Below are positions 51,976 through 61,257 of a stretch of 64,000 nt of DNA, piece after piece. How positions within the stretch are numbered: position 1 is the first letter of the stretch; the number at the start of each line of letters is the position of its first letter. A model generated the notes under the pieces. The model was not told the origin of the DNA and ran no database searches. It saw only the letters and a program-made list of their open reading frames with translations. Source of the stretch: Microbacterium testaceum StLB037 (GTDB lineage: Bacteria; Actinomycetota; Actinomycetes; Actinomycetales; Microbacteriaceae); contig NZ_VTQH01000001.1 of NCBI RefSeq assembly GCF_008763945.1, positions 457,441-521,440 on the forward strand, in the 5' to 3' direction. Both the position numbers and the translations under genes were made by a program.

Positions 51976-53108
51976 GGCCGCGATCGATTCGCCACTCTCG
52001 CGCGAAGGCCTTGCGTCTTCCGACGACCGAAATCGGCCACCCGCATGGCGAACCGGATCGGGGCGGCGTATCGGAAGCCGCGGCTCCGCAGGAGCGCATC
52101 GAGATCGCCGCGGACGCGTCGCAGTTCATCGCGATCGTTCAGAAGCGACACGATCTCGGCGACGGTCCCGCCCCGGCCCAGCACGACGTGCTCATCGATC
52201 TTGGCCGACACCCTCAGCTGAGAGGCCTGCCATTGCGTCTGATCGTGGGCGGTGTAGGACGACTCCCGTCCTTCCCATCGCCGGTAGATCGCTGTCATCT
52301 CCCCCGCGTCGGCGACTCCCAGGAGCAGCGATCCTCGCAGGATCATGTCCCAGTCCTCGCAGACGTAGAGCTCCTCGTCGAACCGCAGGCCCAGGACGGT
52401 GAACAGTTGAACAGGAAAGGCCCACCCCATGAAGGGAGAGAAATTCATCCGCAGGTGGGCGAACTGGTCGAATGTGGCCGGGTATTCCGCGCGAGGCCAT
52501 GAGGTGTGACGGAAGCCGTCCTTTCCGCCCGCCCACGACTCGTGGTGCGCTTTCTGCGAGGCGACGACCGAGCGCACGAGCTTTCCCGGCTCGCGTTCGG
52601 CGATCTTCGCGAACGTCTCGACCCAATTGCCGAAGACCAGATCGTCGTCGTCGAAGAAGGAGAGGTATCGCCCGCGGGAGAGTTCGATGGCCTCGTTCAA
52701 GGGCCTGGCCCGGCGCCCGCCTCCGACGCGGACGACGCGGATGCGTTCCCGGAAGCTCGCGGGCTGCGCCGCCACGAGCTCCTCGACGATCTGCTGCTCC
52801 GCGGGATCGGTGTGATGGCACATCACCAGGACCTCGAAATCCTGGGAGGTCTGGCCCGCGAGACAGAGGAGGGAGTCCTTGAGCGTCTCGGGGCGACGGC
52901 CCTGGGTTCGGAGGACCACGGTGAGGAAGCAGGTGCGCGTCGCACCCGCCTGGGACAACTCCACCGTGAGCAGGTCGGTGAGGCGGTGGGCCCCACGGCT
53001 GGACGCGGGCTGCTCTTCGATGTGGTGGAACAGAGCGGTGAGCGAGTCCGCGCGCGCCGCAGGTATGCGCTCCACCCGGTTGGTCCGATCAGAAGCGGTG
53101 CTGTGCAT
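51972..53108 (-). CDS. GT2-family glycosyltransferase
   Basis: A 378-residue GT-A enzyme. After a 60-residue leader it has C-F-L-T-V-V-L-R-T-Q-G-R-R, F-E-V-L-V-M-C-H, the metal site L-S-F-F-D-D-D-D-L-V and, in the acceptor part, C-E-D-W-D-M-I-L-R. The C-terminal 70 residues are charged and helical. The ATG at 53108 was chosen as the first Met that does not run deep into the upstream gene; it overlaps that gene by 20 nt. It is part of the eight-gene wzm-wzt operon. The sugar is unknown. Confidence 0.82.
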   Translation of the reverse strand: MHSTASDRTNRVERIPAARADSLTALFHHIEEQPASSRGAHRLTDLLTVELSQAGATRTCFLTVVLRTQGRRPETLKDSLLCLAGQTSQDFEVLVMCHHTDPAEQQIVEELVAAQPASFRERIRVVRVGGGRRARPLNEAIELSRGRYLSFFDDDDLVFGNWVETFAKIAEREPGKLVRSVVASQKAHHESWAGGKDGFRHTSWPRAEYPATFDQFAHLRMNFSPFMGWAFPVQLFTVLGLRFDEELYVCEDWDMILRGSLLLGVADAGEMTAIYRRWEGRESSYTAHDQTQWQASQLRVSAKIDEHVVLGRGGTVAEIVSLLNDRDELRRVRGDLDALLRSRGFRYAAPIRFAMRVADFGRRKTQGLRARVANRSRP

Positions 53109-53979
53109 AGTGATCTCCGATGAATCTGGCCACGGTGTGCTCAGGGTCGAGAGGGCTCGGCAGATCCCCCGCCGCGCGTCGGGAATTGAATGCGCGCCCA
53201 GCTCGCTCGAGGAACTCGACGTCGCTGGTGCGGAACACCTCCAGCAGCTGCTCGACGCGCTCGGAATGGGAGTACTTCCAGGCGAGCATGAGCGACGCTT
53301 CGGCGGAGTAGTAGCGTTCGGCCGGCGTGGTGGGCCATGACGCGTCGACCAGGAGGCGCTTGTCGTGGAACACGGCCGCAGCGGGCTCGAAGAGGACACG
53401 AAGTCCCTCGAGCCGCACGCGCCAGGAGTAGTCCACATCGTCGCCGTAGAGGAAGAACGTCTCGGAGTCGAAACCGCCCACGCGTTCGAAGAGTTCCCGC
53501 GGGGTGACCGCGCAGGCGGTCGACGCCCAGCTCGTGTCGCCGGTCCCGGGCTCGTAGTCCTTGGGGTGATCGAGGGGGACCTGCCGCGCCTCGACGACCC
53601 CGACGTCGCCGCGCAATGCACGCACGAGGGATTCGACGGCGTCCGGGGCCATCCTGGCATCCGGATTCAGGAAGAGCAGGACGTCCGCATCGGACCGCGC
53701 CGCGAGCCTGTTGTGCCCGGCGGCCGAGCCGAGGTTCGCCGCGAAGAACTCGACGTCGGACCGACCGCCCGCCTCGACGGCCGACCGGCCGATCTCGGCG
53801 ACGACCTCGTCCGGCAGCGTGGGCGAGGGGGCGCAGTCACCGAGGCGGTAGTCCCACCCGCTCACCACTCCCGCGGCCATCGCACGCTCTAGAGAGTTGA
53901 AGGCCGCCTCGGCGGCCCGTCGGACGTCTTCCGGCGAGTTGGCGTACAGGACCGATTGCACGGTCACTCGTCTACTCAT
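53089..53979 (-). CDS. GT2-family glycosyltransferase, rhamnosyltransferase-like
   Basis: A 296-residue GT-A enzyme with the N-terminal V-T-V-Q-S-V-L-Y-A-N-S, A-N-L-G-S-A-A-G-H-N, metal-site L-F-L-N-P-D-A-R-M, and G-G-F-D-S-E-T-F-F-L-Y-G-D-D-V-D-Y-S-W-R-V-R. The N-P-D in place of D-x-D and the F-L-Y-G-D-D-V-D motif are typical of WbbL/RfbF rhamnosyltransferases. The ATG at 53979 has AGGGAAAG upstream and lies 10 bp past the acyltransferase stop. dTDP-rhamnose from the rml genes is the most likely donor. Confidence 0.83.
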   Translation of the reverse strand: MSRRVTVQSVLYANSPEDVRRAAEAAFNSLERAMAAGVVSGWDYRLGDCAPSPTLPDEVVAEIGRSAVEAGGRSDVEFFAANLGSAAGHNRLAARSDADVLLFLNPDARMAPDAVESLVRALRGDVGVVEARQVPLDHPKDYEPGTGDTSWASTACAVTPRELFERVGGFDSETFFLYGDDVDYSWRVRLEGLRVLFEPAAAVFHDKRLLVDASWPTTPAERYYSAEASLMLAWKYSHSERVEQLLEVFRTSDVEFLERAGRAFNSRRAAGDLPSPLDPEHTVARFIGDHYAQHRF

Positions 53980-53989
53980 TCGTCTTTCC

Positions 53990-55222
53990 CTACTCCACTC
54001 CGATGGGCGACGCCGAGGCGTCCGTCGATGCACTTCGCGATCGTGACGTCCAGCGCGAACGCCAGAACGCGATCCCCTTGCCGGGGCCCCAGTTCTTCAG
54101 CGCGAGGGCGCGCTTCTCGATCACATGCCAACTCAACCATGCCAAGAAGAACGTGATGGGCACGGCCGCGAGGGTGAAGAGCACGTAGCCGGCGCGGAAG
54201 ACCCCGAGGTAGGCCAAGCACTGCTGGACGAGGAAGCCGTAGACGTACACGCCGTAGGAGTAGTCGTTCTTCGCACCGATCCACTGCAGCCACCGCGGCA
54301 GACGGGCGGCCAGGTACAGCACCAGGTATCCCCCGGCGGGGATACCGAGGACGGCGAACCCGCCCGTGAACATCGTGCCGATCAGTACCACGGCGGCGAG
54401 AATCCCCAGTCGATCGTCGTAGGCGATGCGCTCGGAGTAGATGCCGAGCGTCGAGCCCACGAGGAAGGCGGTGCCGAGGAAGATGACTTGCGGATCCGCC
54501 AGCAAGGGCAGGATCGCGCCCATGCGATCGGGGGCGACCACCGAGGCCACATGCGCGACCAGAAACGCACCGGTCAGGGCCGGCACGACGATCCGCGCGC
54601 GCGCCAGGACCGCCGAGACCGCGAGGACCGCGATCAGAAGATAGAAGCCCCACTCGTAGGCCAGCGTCCACAGCGACCCGTTCAGAACGCTCGCTTGCAC
54701 GGTTTGCCCGTACGGCGTCTCGACGAAGAGGTCGTGGATGCCGTACGCACCGATCGACAGGGTCCAGTTGGCGGTCACGTAGCCGAACGGACCTCCGGGG
54801 CCGAGGGTGAAGTATTCGCCCAGCGGGCGCCCCTCCGCCCACCAGACGGATGGGCCGACGACGAACGCCGCGAAGACGAGCACCCCCCAGAAAGCGGGGA
54901 AGATGCGGATGGCACGTCGCCACAGGAACTGGACGACGTCGGTCGCGACGCCGCTCTTGACGATGAGGTACCCGCTCACCGCGAAGAAGCCGCCGACCGC
55001 GAGACCACCGAGGGAGGTTTGTCCGTTGGTGTACCTCCAGAACGGGTCCTCGTCGAAACCGCCGAGCGGGAACGCGTGGTCGACGATGACCAGGGAGGCG
55101 AGGATCAGCCGCAGGACGCCGAGGGAGTTGCGATGACCGTCGAGAGCCTCGCCGAGCGAGACCCCTGAGCCCCGAAGCAGATTCGAGCGGGGAACATCCG
55201 TCGTCGAACTCACCGAGACCAT
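53990..55222 (-). CDS. acyltransferase-3 family membrane protein
   Basis: A 410-residue protein with about ten helices and the acyltransferase-3 pattern: N-S-L-G-V-L-R-L-I-L-A-S-L-V-I-V-D-H-A-F-P with the functional Asp-His, G-G-F-F-A-V-S-G-Y-L-I, R-R-A-I-R-I-F-P-A-F-W, and E-W-G-F-Y. It lacks an SGNH domain, unlike the one at 22.0-24.1 kb. It probably O-acylates the exported glycan. GAGGAGGGG lies just before the ATG. It is 27 bp behind wzt in the same operon. Confidence 0.88.
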   Translation of the reverse strand: MVSVSSTTDVPRSNLLRGSGVSLGEALDGHRNSLGVLRLILASLVIVDHAFPLGGFDEDPFWRYTNGQTSLGGLAVGGFFAVSGYLIVKSGVATDVVQFLWRRAIRIFPAFWGVLVFAAFVVGPSVWWAEGRPLGEYFTLGPGGPFGYVTANWTLSIGAYGIHDLFVETPYGQTVQASVLNGSLWTLAYEWGFYLLIAVLAVSAVLARARIVVPALTGAFLVAHVASVVAPDRMGAILPLLADPQVIFLGTAFLVGSTLGIYSERIAYDDRLGILAAVVLIGTMFTGGFAVLGIPAGGYLVLYLAARLPRWLQWIGAKNDYSYGVYVYGFLVQQCLAYLGVFRAGYVLFTLAAVPITFFLAWLSWHVIEKRALALKNWGPGKGIAFWRSRWTSRSRSASTDASASPIGVE

Positions 55223-55249
55223 GTCTTCGCCCCTCCTCGGAACGTTCCG

Positions 55250-55990
55250 TCAGCCACCATGATGCAGGGAGGCGAGATAACGCTCGATGACGATATCCGC
55301 GGCGCCGGTCTCGACCAAAGACCCGTCCTTCATCCACGCGACGTTGTCGCACATTTCTTTCACCGCTTCCATGGCGTGGCTCACGAGGATGACCGTCTTG
55401 CCCTGGCGCTTGAATTCGACGAACTTCTCCGCGCATTTCTCCTGGAACTCGACGTCACCGACCGCCAGCACCTCGTCCACGACGAGGATGTCGGGATCGA
55501 CGTTGATGGCCACAGCGAACCCCAGACGCACGTACATGCCCGACGAGTAGTTCTTCACGGGCTGATCGATGAAGTCCGCGACGCCCGAGAAGTCGACGAT
55601 CTCGTCGAACTTCGCCTTGATCTCCCGTTGCGACATCCCCAGGATGGAGCCGTTCAGGTACACGTTCTCTCGACCCGTCAATTCGGGGTGGAATCCCGAT
55701 CCGACTTCGAGCAGCGCCGCGATCTTGCCCTGCGGGCGGATGTCGCCCTCATCGGGGACCAGGATGCGAGCCAGGCACTTCAAGAGGGTCGACTTACCCG
55801 ACCCGTTGCTCCCGATGAGCCCGAAGGTCGAACCGGCCGGGACCGTGAAGCTGACATCGCGCACGGCCCAGAAGTCCTTGTGGACGGAGATGCGACCCCG
55901 CATGACCGCCGATTTGAGGCTCTGATTGCGCTCTTTGTAGAGACGGAACTTCTTGCCCACGCCCTCGATGTCGACCTGACCGATGCTCAC
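55250..55990 (-). CDS. wzt: ABC transporter ATP-binding protein of polysaccharide export
   Basis: A 246-residue ATPase that powers glycan export with Wzm. Walker A is G-S-N-G-S-G-K-S, the signature Y-S-S-G-M-Y-V-R-L-G, Walker B I-L-V-V-D-E-V-L-A-V-G-D, and the switch His follows. The length shows there is no C-terminal carbohydrate-binding domain, so chain-end recognition is not built in; this form resembles teichoic acid TagH and the mycobacterial galactan exporter. The GTG at 55990 shares four bases with the wzm stop. Confidence 0.93.
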   Translation of the reverse strand: MSIGQVDIEGVGKKFRLYKERNQSLKSAVMRGRISVHKDFWAVRDVSFTVPAGSTFGLIGSNGSGKSTLLKCLARILVPDEGDIRPQGKIAALLEVGSGFHPELTGRENVYLNGSILGMSQREIKAKFDEIVDFSGVADFIDQPVKNYSSGMYVRLGFAVAINVDPDILVVDEVLAVGDVEFQEKCAEKFVEFKRQGKTVILVSHAMEAVKEMCDNVAWMKDGSLVETGAADIVIERYLASLHHGG

Positions 55991-56823
55991 AGGACCTCCG
56001 CCAATCGTCTTTCGCTCCGACGGAAGACCCACAGGCCGACGACGAGAGCGGCCAATGCCCACGCCGCCGCCGCCGCCCAGTCACCGGGTTCCGGGAACGT
56101 GTTGTCGTAAAGAAGTGTGCGGAAGATCTCGACGAACCGATCCATCGGGTTGATGCGATAGAGATCCAGCACGGTGAGGGACGTCCCGAAGAGCGGTCCC
56201 GTCGTCGCCGAGAGGTTCTCGACGTAGGAGACGGGATAGATGATGGGCGTCAGGTAGAGCCAGAACTGCATGACCAACCCGAGCAGGTACTGCGTGTCCC
56301 GGAAGTACACGTTGGCGACCGAGAGCATTAGCGCGAGTCCCGCGGAGAACAGGACGAGGAGCACCATCCCTGCGAGCACGAGCGGGATCCACGGCCACAC
56401 GACCGCGCCGAAAAGGCTGAGGATGACGATCAGAACAGCCGTCTCGATCAGCCAGGTGTACGCGATCGACAGCACGATGGAAAGCGGGAGCACGATCCGG
56501 GGGAAATACACCTTCTGGATCAGGCTCGCATTGTCGACGAGAGAGCCCATGCCCACGGACACCGCGTTCGAGAAGAACAACCACGGCAGCAGTCCGGACA
56601 ACAACCACAAGGCGAAGACGTCGAGACCGCTGGGGTCACCCGGGTCCGGCTTGACGCGCAGGATGAGCGAGAAGACCGCCGTGTAGATGAGCATCAAGGC
56701 GAGCGGGTTCGCGAGCGACCACAGCTGGCCGAGAACGGTCCTCTTGTACTTCCCCCTGATTTCGCGGAGGGCGAGGTTCGCCAGCAGTTCGCGCGCCGAG
56801 AGGAGCTCTCTCACATACCCCAT
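55987..56823 (-). CDS. wzm: ABC transporter permease of polysaccharide export
   Basis: A 278-residue ABC-2 permease with six helices, starting with the amphipathic R-E-L-L-S-A-R-E-L-L-A-N-L-A-L-R-E-I and K-Y-K-R-T-V-L-G, typical of Wzm/TagG. It moves a completed lipid-linked polymer outward. It is the first gene of an eight-gene leftward operon with wzt, an acyltransferase, three glycosyltransferases, an acetyltransferase and an aminotransferase. The 79-bp gap upstream is AT-richer and contains TACATT on the minus strand as a possible -10 box. In mycobacteria the equivalent pair exports galactan. Confidence 0.92.
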   Translation of the reverse strand: MGYVRELLSARELLANLALREIRGKYKRTVLGQLWSLANPLALMLIYTAVFSLILRVKPDPGDPSGLDVFALWLLSGLLPWLFFSNAVSVGMGSLVDNASLIQKVYFPRIVLPLSIVLSIAYTWLIETAVLIVILSLFGAVVWPWIPLVLAGMVLLVLFSAGLALMLSVANVYFRDTQYLLGLVMQFWLYLTPIIYPVSYVENLSATTGPLFGTSLTVLDLYRINPMDRFVEIFRTLLYDNTFPEPGDWAAAAAWALAALVVGLWVFRRSERRLAEVL

Positions 56824-56902
56824 GAAACCTCGTGTCGATCAGGGAACACAACAACGGTCAAATGTATCCCAATCGCACCTGGGGAATAGGCGGGAGCCGC
56901 CC

Positions 56903-58006
56903 TCACAGCTCCGCGTGCAGCGCCCACACCCGGTCGGCCGACGCACCCCAGGCGAAGCCCTTCGCGCGGTCGCCGGCCAGGACGCGCAGGCGGTCGGCGT
57001 CCTCCCCCAGCGCCCGGGCGAGGGCGTCGCCGAGCTGGTCGGCGGGGGCGAAGGCGGCGGCGTCGGCCAGCACCTCGCGCAGCACGGGGGCGTCGACGGC
57101 GGCGATGGGGACCCCTACCGCGAGGGCGTCGACCGCGCGCCAGGGCCAGTCGGCTCGGGCGCAGGAGGCGACGAAGGCGGCGGCGTGCGACAGCACGGCA
57201 GCCCGGTCCCAGCGGTCCAGGGACCCGCGCGCGTGCAGGCGCCCCTCGGCCAGGCCCGCGGCGGAGGCCACGTCGGCGACGGCGGGTTCGTCTCCCTCCG
57301 GGACGTCGAGGACGACCACGTCGCCCTCCCACCCGGAGGCGACGACGGCTGCGAAGGCCGACTGGAGGGCGTCCGAGGGGCAGCTGCCGCCGGCGAGCGC
57401 CACGAACGTCGACGGCAAGTCGAGGGCGCGAAGGCGCCCCACGGCATCCGAGGGCACGCGCAGGCCCTCGGCGGGGGCGCCGCCGATCACGCGCACCTTC
57501 TTCACGAGCTTCGACTTCGCGACCTCCGCGAGGCGCTCCGCCATCGCGTGCGTGGGGACGATGACCGCGTCGGCGTGCTTGCCCACGCGCGAGAGCAACG
57601 CACGGGCGGCGAGCACCTCCGCCTTGGGCAGCTCGTCGGGCGTCTCCCACGCCCGCAGGTCCCACAGCGTCACGACGATCTGGTGCGTCTCGTTGACGCG
57701 GTCGTGACGCACGAGCGGGGCGAGGGCGGTCGGCGAGTGGATGAGCCCCTTGCCGATGCCGGGGGCGACGCCGAGCTGCCAGGATGCCGCGAGCTCGCGG
57801 CGGCGCACGGCCAGGCGGGTCTCGGAGGTGAGGCCGGCGATCGCGTGCTCCTCGGGGATGCCCGGGGAGGGGACGATCGCCGCGACGTCGCAGCCGCGCG
57901 GTGCCGTGGCCACGAGCGCCTCGGCGAGCGAGGCGGAGGCCTCGGCGAGGTCGCGGGAGGTCGAGGCGACGAGCTGGTCGAGCACGACGCGCAGGGTCAC
58001 GGTCAC
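56903..58006 (-). CDS. glycosyltransferase, GT4-like (GT-B)
   Basis: A 367-residue GT-B-type protein with a C-terminal donor-half ending in V-D-A-L-A-V-G-V-P-I-A-A-V-D and a cap of Ala-rich helices. The usual E-G-x-G-x-x-x-x-E signature is not readable, replaced by A-R-A-D-W-P-W-R-A-V-D, so it is a divergent member. The N-half has V-V-T-L-W-D-L-R and V-P-T-H-A-M-A-E-R. The GTG at 58006 overlaps the LCP stop by 4 nt, so it is translated with the LCP ligase and purE. A role in the wall glycan that LCP attaches is likely. Confidence 0.75.
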   Translation of the reverse strand: MTVTLRVVLDQLVASTSRDLAEASASLAEALVATAPRGCDVAAIVPSPGIPEEHAIAGLTSETRLAVRRRELAASWQLGVAPGIGKGLIHSPTALAPLVRHDRVNETHQIVVTLWDLRAWETPDELPKAEVLAARALLSRVGKHADAVIVPTHAMAERLAEVAKSKLVKKVRVIGGAPAEGLRVPSDAVGRLRALDLPSTFVALAGGSCPSDALQSAFAAVVASGWEGDVVVLDVPEGDEPAVADVASAAGLAEGRLHARGSLDRWDRAAVLSHAAAFVASCARADWPWRAVDALAVGVPIAAVDAPVLREVLADAAAFAPADQLGDALARALGEDADRLRVLAGDRAKGFAWGASADRVWALHAEL

Positions 58007-59466
58007 GAGGAGGGCGCCTCCGTCTCGGTCGCCGGGTGCAGCTTGTCGTGCACCATCTTCTGCACCTGGGCGTAGTCGGGGTCGAACTCGTCGACACCGC
58101 CCGCCGGGGTGAGCTCGAGGGTGCCGACCGGCTGGTCCTTCGCCTTGAGGGCGAGGTTCACCAGGGTCGGGGCGATGAGCCCCTGCGGCAGGTCGGTCTC
58201 GACGATGTTGGTGCCCGCGGCGGCGACCTCCTGGAAGTGCGTCAGCACGTTCTGCGGCGTGGTCTGGGCCAGGATCGCCTCCTGCAGCTCGCGCTGGCGC
58301 CGCATGCGGTCGAAGTCGCTCGTGGTGTAGCGCGAGCGGGCGTACCACTGGGCGGTGTCGCCGTCCATGTGCTGCTGGCCGGGCTCGACCCAGCCGAAGG
58401 CCCAGTCGTCGACCGGCTGGCCGTCGTAGGCGGGACCGCCCTTAGGCAGGCGCTCCTTCACGTCGATGTCGACGCCGCCGAGCGCGTCGATCAGGTCGGC
58501 GAAGCCTTTCATGTCGATGAGCACGTAATACGGGATCTGGATGCCCATGATCCCCTCGGCGGCGTCCTTGGTCGCCTCGATACCGGGCTCGGACCCCTCG
58601 GCTTTCGCCTTGGGGTAGAGCTTGTTGCCGTCCTGGCAGACCTCGACCTCGGTGCGGAGCTGGTTGATGCCGCTCCCCCACCCGCAGGTCGCGTTGGCGT
58701 AGCCGGTGTGCCCGTCGGGGTACTTGTCCTGCATGGGCCCGGCGGCGAAGGGGAAGTGCGGCATGTCGCGCGGGATGCCGGTGATCGTCGTCGCGCCGGT
58801 GTCGGCGTTGATCGAGACCACCGAGATGCTGTCGAAGCGCATCGAGTCGCGCCCCTCGCCGGAGTCGGCGCCCAGCAGGAGGATGTTGTAGTACCCGTCG
58901 GAGGGCGGCACGACCGGCGCCGACTCGGCGAACAGCTCCGCAAAAGCGTCGCGCGTGGTCCCCGCCGCCTGGGCCGCCCAGGCCGCACCCGAGCCCGAGA
59001 CCACGAGCAGAGCCACCGAGACGATGGCCATGGCCACGCGCGACAGGGGCCCGACCTTGACCAGGCGCACCAGGCGCAGGGTGTCGACGGTCAACACGAT
59101 CCACAGCACGACGTAGCCGATGAGGGCGATCTGCACGAGGGTCAGCGGCAGGGGGCGGAACCACGACAGGAAGTCGGGGATGAACGATCCGGTCGCCAGT
59201 GCGAACAGCCCGCTGGGCATGAGGAGGGCGCCGAGCCCCGCGAGCACGAGGATCGTCCACATCGCCAGCGTCGCGCCCAGACCGAAGCGCCCGAGGCGCC
59301 GGTTGCCCGCGACCACCTGCGCGGAACCGGGCAGCAGGAAGTTGAGCGCCACCAGCCACCAGCCGCGACGGGTCATGACCGCCGTCGAGCCCGCGTCGGG
59401 GTTGCGCATCGGGAGCTGCTCCACGACGTGCGCCCGAGAGCGGGGACGGGCGGCCGCGAGCGTCAC
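58003..59466 (-). CDS. LytR-CpsA-Psr (LCP) family glycopolymer ligase
   Basis: A 487-residue protein. Four or so N-terminal helices (about 35-160) are more than the single anchor of many LCP proteins. The extracellular domain carries [33 protein letters not shown] and [20 protein letters not shown] enzymes transfer lipid-linked glycopolymers such as teichoic acid or arabinogalactan to peptidoglycan. The location next to the wzm-wzt locus suits this role. The GTG at 59466 overlaps the purE stop (GTGA). Confidence 0.92.
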   Translation of the reverse strand: MTLAAARPRSRAHVVEQLPMRNPDAGSTAVMTRRGWWLVALNFLLPGSAQVVAGNRRLGRFGLGATLAMWTILVLAGLGALLMPSGLFALATGSFIPDFLSWFRPLPLTLVQIALIGYVVLWIVLTVDTLRLVRLVKVGPLSRVAMAIVSVALLVVSGSGAAWAAQAAGTTRDAFAELFAESAPVVPPSDGYYNILLLGADSGEGRDSMRFDSISVVSINADTGATTITGIPRDMPHFPFAAGPMQDKYPDGHTGYANATCGWGSGINQLRTEVEVCQDGNKLYPKAKAEGSEPGIEATKDAAEGIMGIQIPYYVLIDMKGFADLIDALGGVDIDVKERLPKGGPAYDGQPVDDWAFGWVEPGQQHMDGDTAQWYARSRYTTSDFDRMRRQRELQEAILAQTTPQNVLTHFQEVAAAGTNIVETDLPQGLIAPTLVNLALKAKDQPVGTLELTPAGGVDEFDPDYAQVQKMVHDKLHPATETEAPSS

Positions 59467-59978
59467 AGGGAGTCCTTCAGACGCCGGTTCTTCTCGTCGA
59501 CCTGCGCCTCGAGATCCCGCGCGTACGCCTCGACGCGCTCGGCGAGCTCGGCGTCGGCGCTGCCGAGGATGCGAGCCGCCAAGAGCCCGGCGTTCTTCGC
59601 CCCGTTGATCGAGACGGTCGCGACGGGAATGCCCGCGGGCATCTGCACGATCGACAGCAGAGAGTCGAGCCCGTCGAGGGTCGCCAGCTGTACCGGCACA
59701 CCGATGACGGGAAGGGCGGTGACGGATGCCAACATGCCCGGCAGGTGCGCAGCACCCCCGGCCCCGGCGATGATGGCGCGCAGCCCACGCCCGCGCGCCT
59801 CGCGCCCGTAGCGGATGAGCTTGTCGGGCGTGCGATGGGCCGAGACCACCTCGACCTCGTGCGCGATGCCGAACTCGGTCAACACCTCGCTGGCCGCGTT
59901 CATCACGCGCCAGTCGGAGTCGGAGCCCATGACGACGCCGACCACGGGCGTCTCGGAAGAATGCAGCGGCCGGGTCAC
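59463..59978 (-). CDS. purE: N5-carboxyaminoimidazole ribonucleotide mutase
   Basis: A 171-residue class I PurE that rearranges N5-CAIR to CAIR in purine synthesis. The signatures are V-M-G-S-D-S-D, S-A-H-R-T-P-D and [13 protein letters not shown] start; TAGCCT (minus strand, 59990-59985) lies exactly six bases upstream, so the message is probably leaderless. It is the first gene of purE-LCP-GT, which overlap in sequence, an unusual union of purine and wall genes. Its pathway partner purK lies 72 bp upstream on the same strand. Confidence 0.95.
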   Translation of the reverse strand: MTRPLHSSETPVVGVVMGSDSDWRVMNAASEVLTEFGIAHEVEVVSAHRTPDKLIRYGREARGRGLRAIIAGAGGAAHLPGMLASVTALPVIGVPVQLATLDGLDSLLSIVQMPAGIPVATVSINGAKNAGLLAARILGSADAELAERVEAYARDLEAQVDEKNRRLKDSL

Positions 59979-60050
59979 TGGTCCAGGCTAGGGCGGCTCG
60001 CTGGAAGATCGCGGAGCGGCACGCTCACACGCCGTGGTCCGCCGCGGGCT

Positions 60051-61184
60051 TCAGTCGAAGAATGCGGCGGCGGCACGCCCCTCGTAGACGATCTCGTCGA
60101 GGTCGTCGCCGATGACGTTGACGTGTCCGACCTTGCGGCCCGGGCGCGGCGCCTTGCCGTAGGTGTGGATCTTCGCGGACGGGTGCGCGGCCATGGCGGC
60201 GGCGAACCGCTCGTCGAGGCTGCCCTCGGCGGGGCCGCCCAGGACGTTGATCATCACCGACCACGGGGCCACGGCATCCGTCGATCCGAGGGGCAGGTCG
60301 AGGACCGCCCGCAGGTGCTGCTCGAACTGGCTCGTGACCGCGCCGTCCTGCGTCCAGTGCCCGCTGTTGTGGGGGCGCATGGCGAGTTCGTTGATGAGGA
60401 TGCGCTCGTCGCTCGTCTCGAACAGCTCGACGGCGAGCATGCCGGTGACGCCGAGCCCCTCGGCCACGGCGACGCCGATCTCGGCGGCCACGCGCTGCAC
60501 GCGGGCGTCGGCGCGCGGAGCCGGAGCGACGACCTCGGCGCACACCCCGTCGCGCTGCACCGTCTCGACGACGGGGTAGGCGCGCACCTCACCCGAGGGA
60601 CGACGGGCGACCTGCTGAGCGAGCTCGCGCGTGAAGTCGACGAGCTCCTCGACCAGGAGCGAACCGCCGTTGCCGTCCTCGGCGAGGGCGGCGAACCAGT
60701 CGTCGGCCTCGGTCGCGGCCGAGACCACGCGCACTCCCTTGCCGTCGTACCCGCCGCGCGGCGTCTTCACGACGGCGCGGCCGCCGTGTGCGTCGAGGAA
60801 GTCCTGCAGCTCGGATGCCGAGGACACGGCGGCCCAGTCCGGCTGCGGGAGTCCGAGTTCCGCCATCTTCGCGCGCATGACGAGCTTGTCCTGGGCGACG
60901 CCGAGGGGCGCGGGTCCGGGGTGGACGGCGACGCCGGCGTCGACGAGGGTGGCCAGCACATCCTGCGGCACGTGCTCGTGATCGAAGGTGATGACGTCGA
61001 CGTCACGGGCGAAGTGCAGCACGGTCTCGGCGTCGCGGTAGTCGCCGACGGCCGTTGCGGCGAGCGCCGCGGACATGCCCTCGTCCTCCGCGAGGACGCG
61101 GATCTCGACCCCCAGCTCCACGGCGGGCGCGATCATCATCCGCGCCAGCTGTCCGCCACCGACCACTCCGACTCGCAGCGCCAT
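60051..61184 (-). CDS. purK: 5-(carboxyamino)imidazole ribonucleotide synthase
   Basis: A 377-residue ATP-grasp enzyme that makes N5-CAIR from AIR, bicarbonate and ATP for PurE. It shows V-G-G-G-Q-L-A-R-M, T-P-R-G-G-Y-D-G-K-G, E-x-x-x-N-E-L-A-M-R-P-H-N-S-G-H and the C-terminal K-V-G-H-V-N. The ATG at 61184 has AAGGAG about 5 nt upstream, a better ribosome site than the longer in-frame reading would have. Length is normal for the family. Confidence 0.95.
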   Translation of the reverse strand: MALRVGVVGGGQLARMMIAPAVELGVEIRVLAEDEGMSAALAATAVGDYRDAETVLHFARDVDVITFDHEHVPQDVLATLVDAGVAVHPGPAPLGVAQDKLVMRAKMAELGLPQPDWAAVSSASELQDFLDAHGGRAVVKTPRGGYDGKGVRVVSAATEADDWFAALAEDGNGGSLLVEELVDFTRELAQQVARRPSGEVRAYPVVETVQRDGVCAEVVAPAPRADARVQRVAAEIGVAVAEGLGVTGMLAVELFETSDERILINELAMRPHNSGHWTQDGAVTSQFEQHLRAVLDLPLGSTDAVAPWSVMINVLGGPAEGSLDERFAAAMAAHPSAKIHTYGKAPRPGRKVGHVNVIGDDLDEIVYEGRAAAAFFD

Positions 61185-61257
61185 GCCGCTCCTTCCGTCG
61201 GCATCCATTCTGTCGGGCCACCCGCGAAGGCGCGAGCCGGACCGGAGCCGGCGGGGG

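Noticed and set aside
55250..55990. Carbohydrate-binding C-terminal domain on Wzt
   Set aside because: The protein ends at 246 residues, right after the ATPase core, leaving no room for it.
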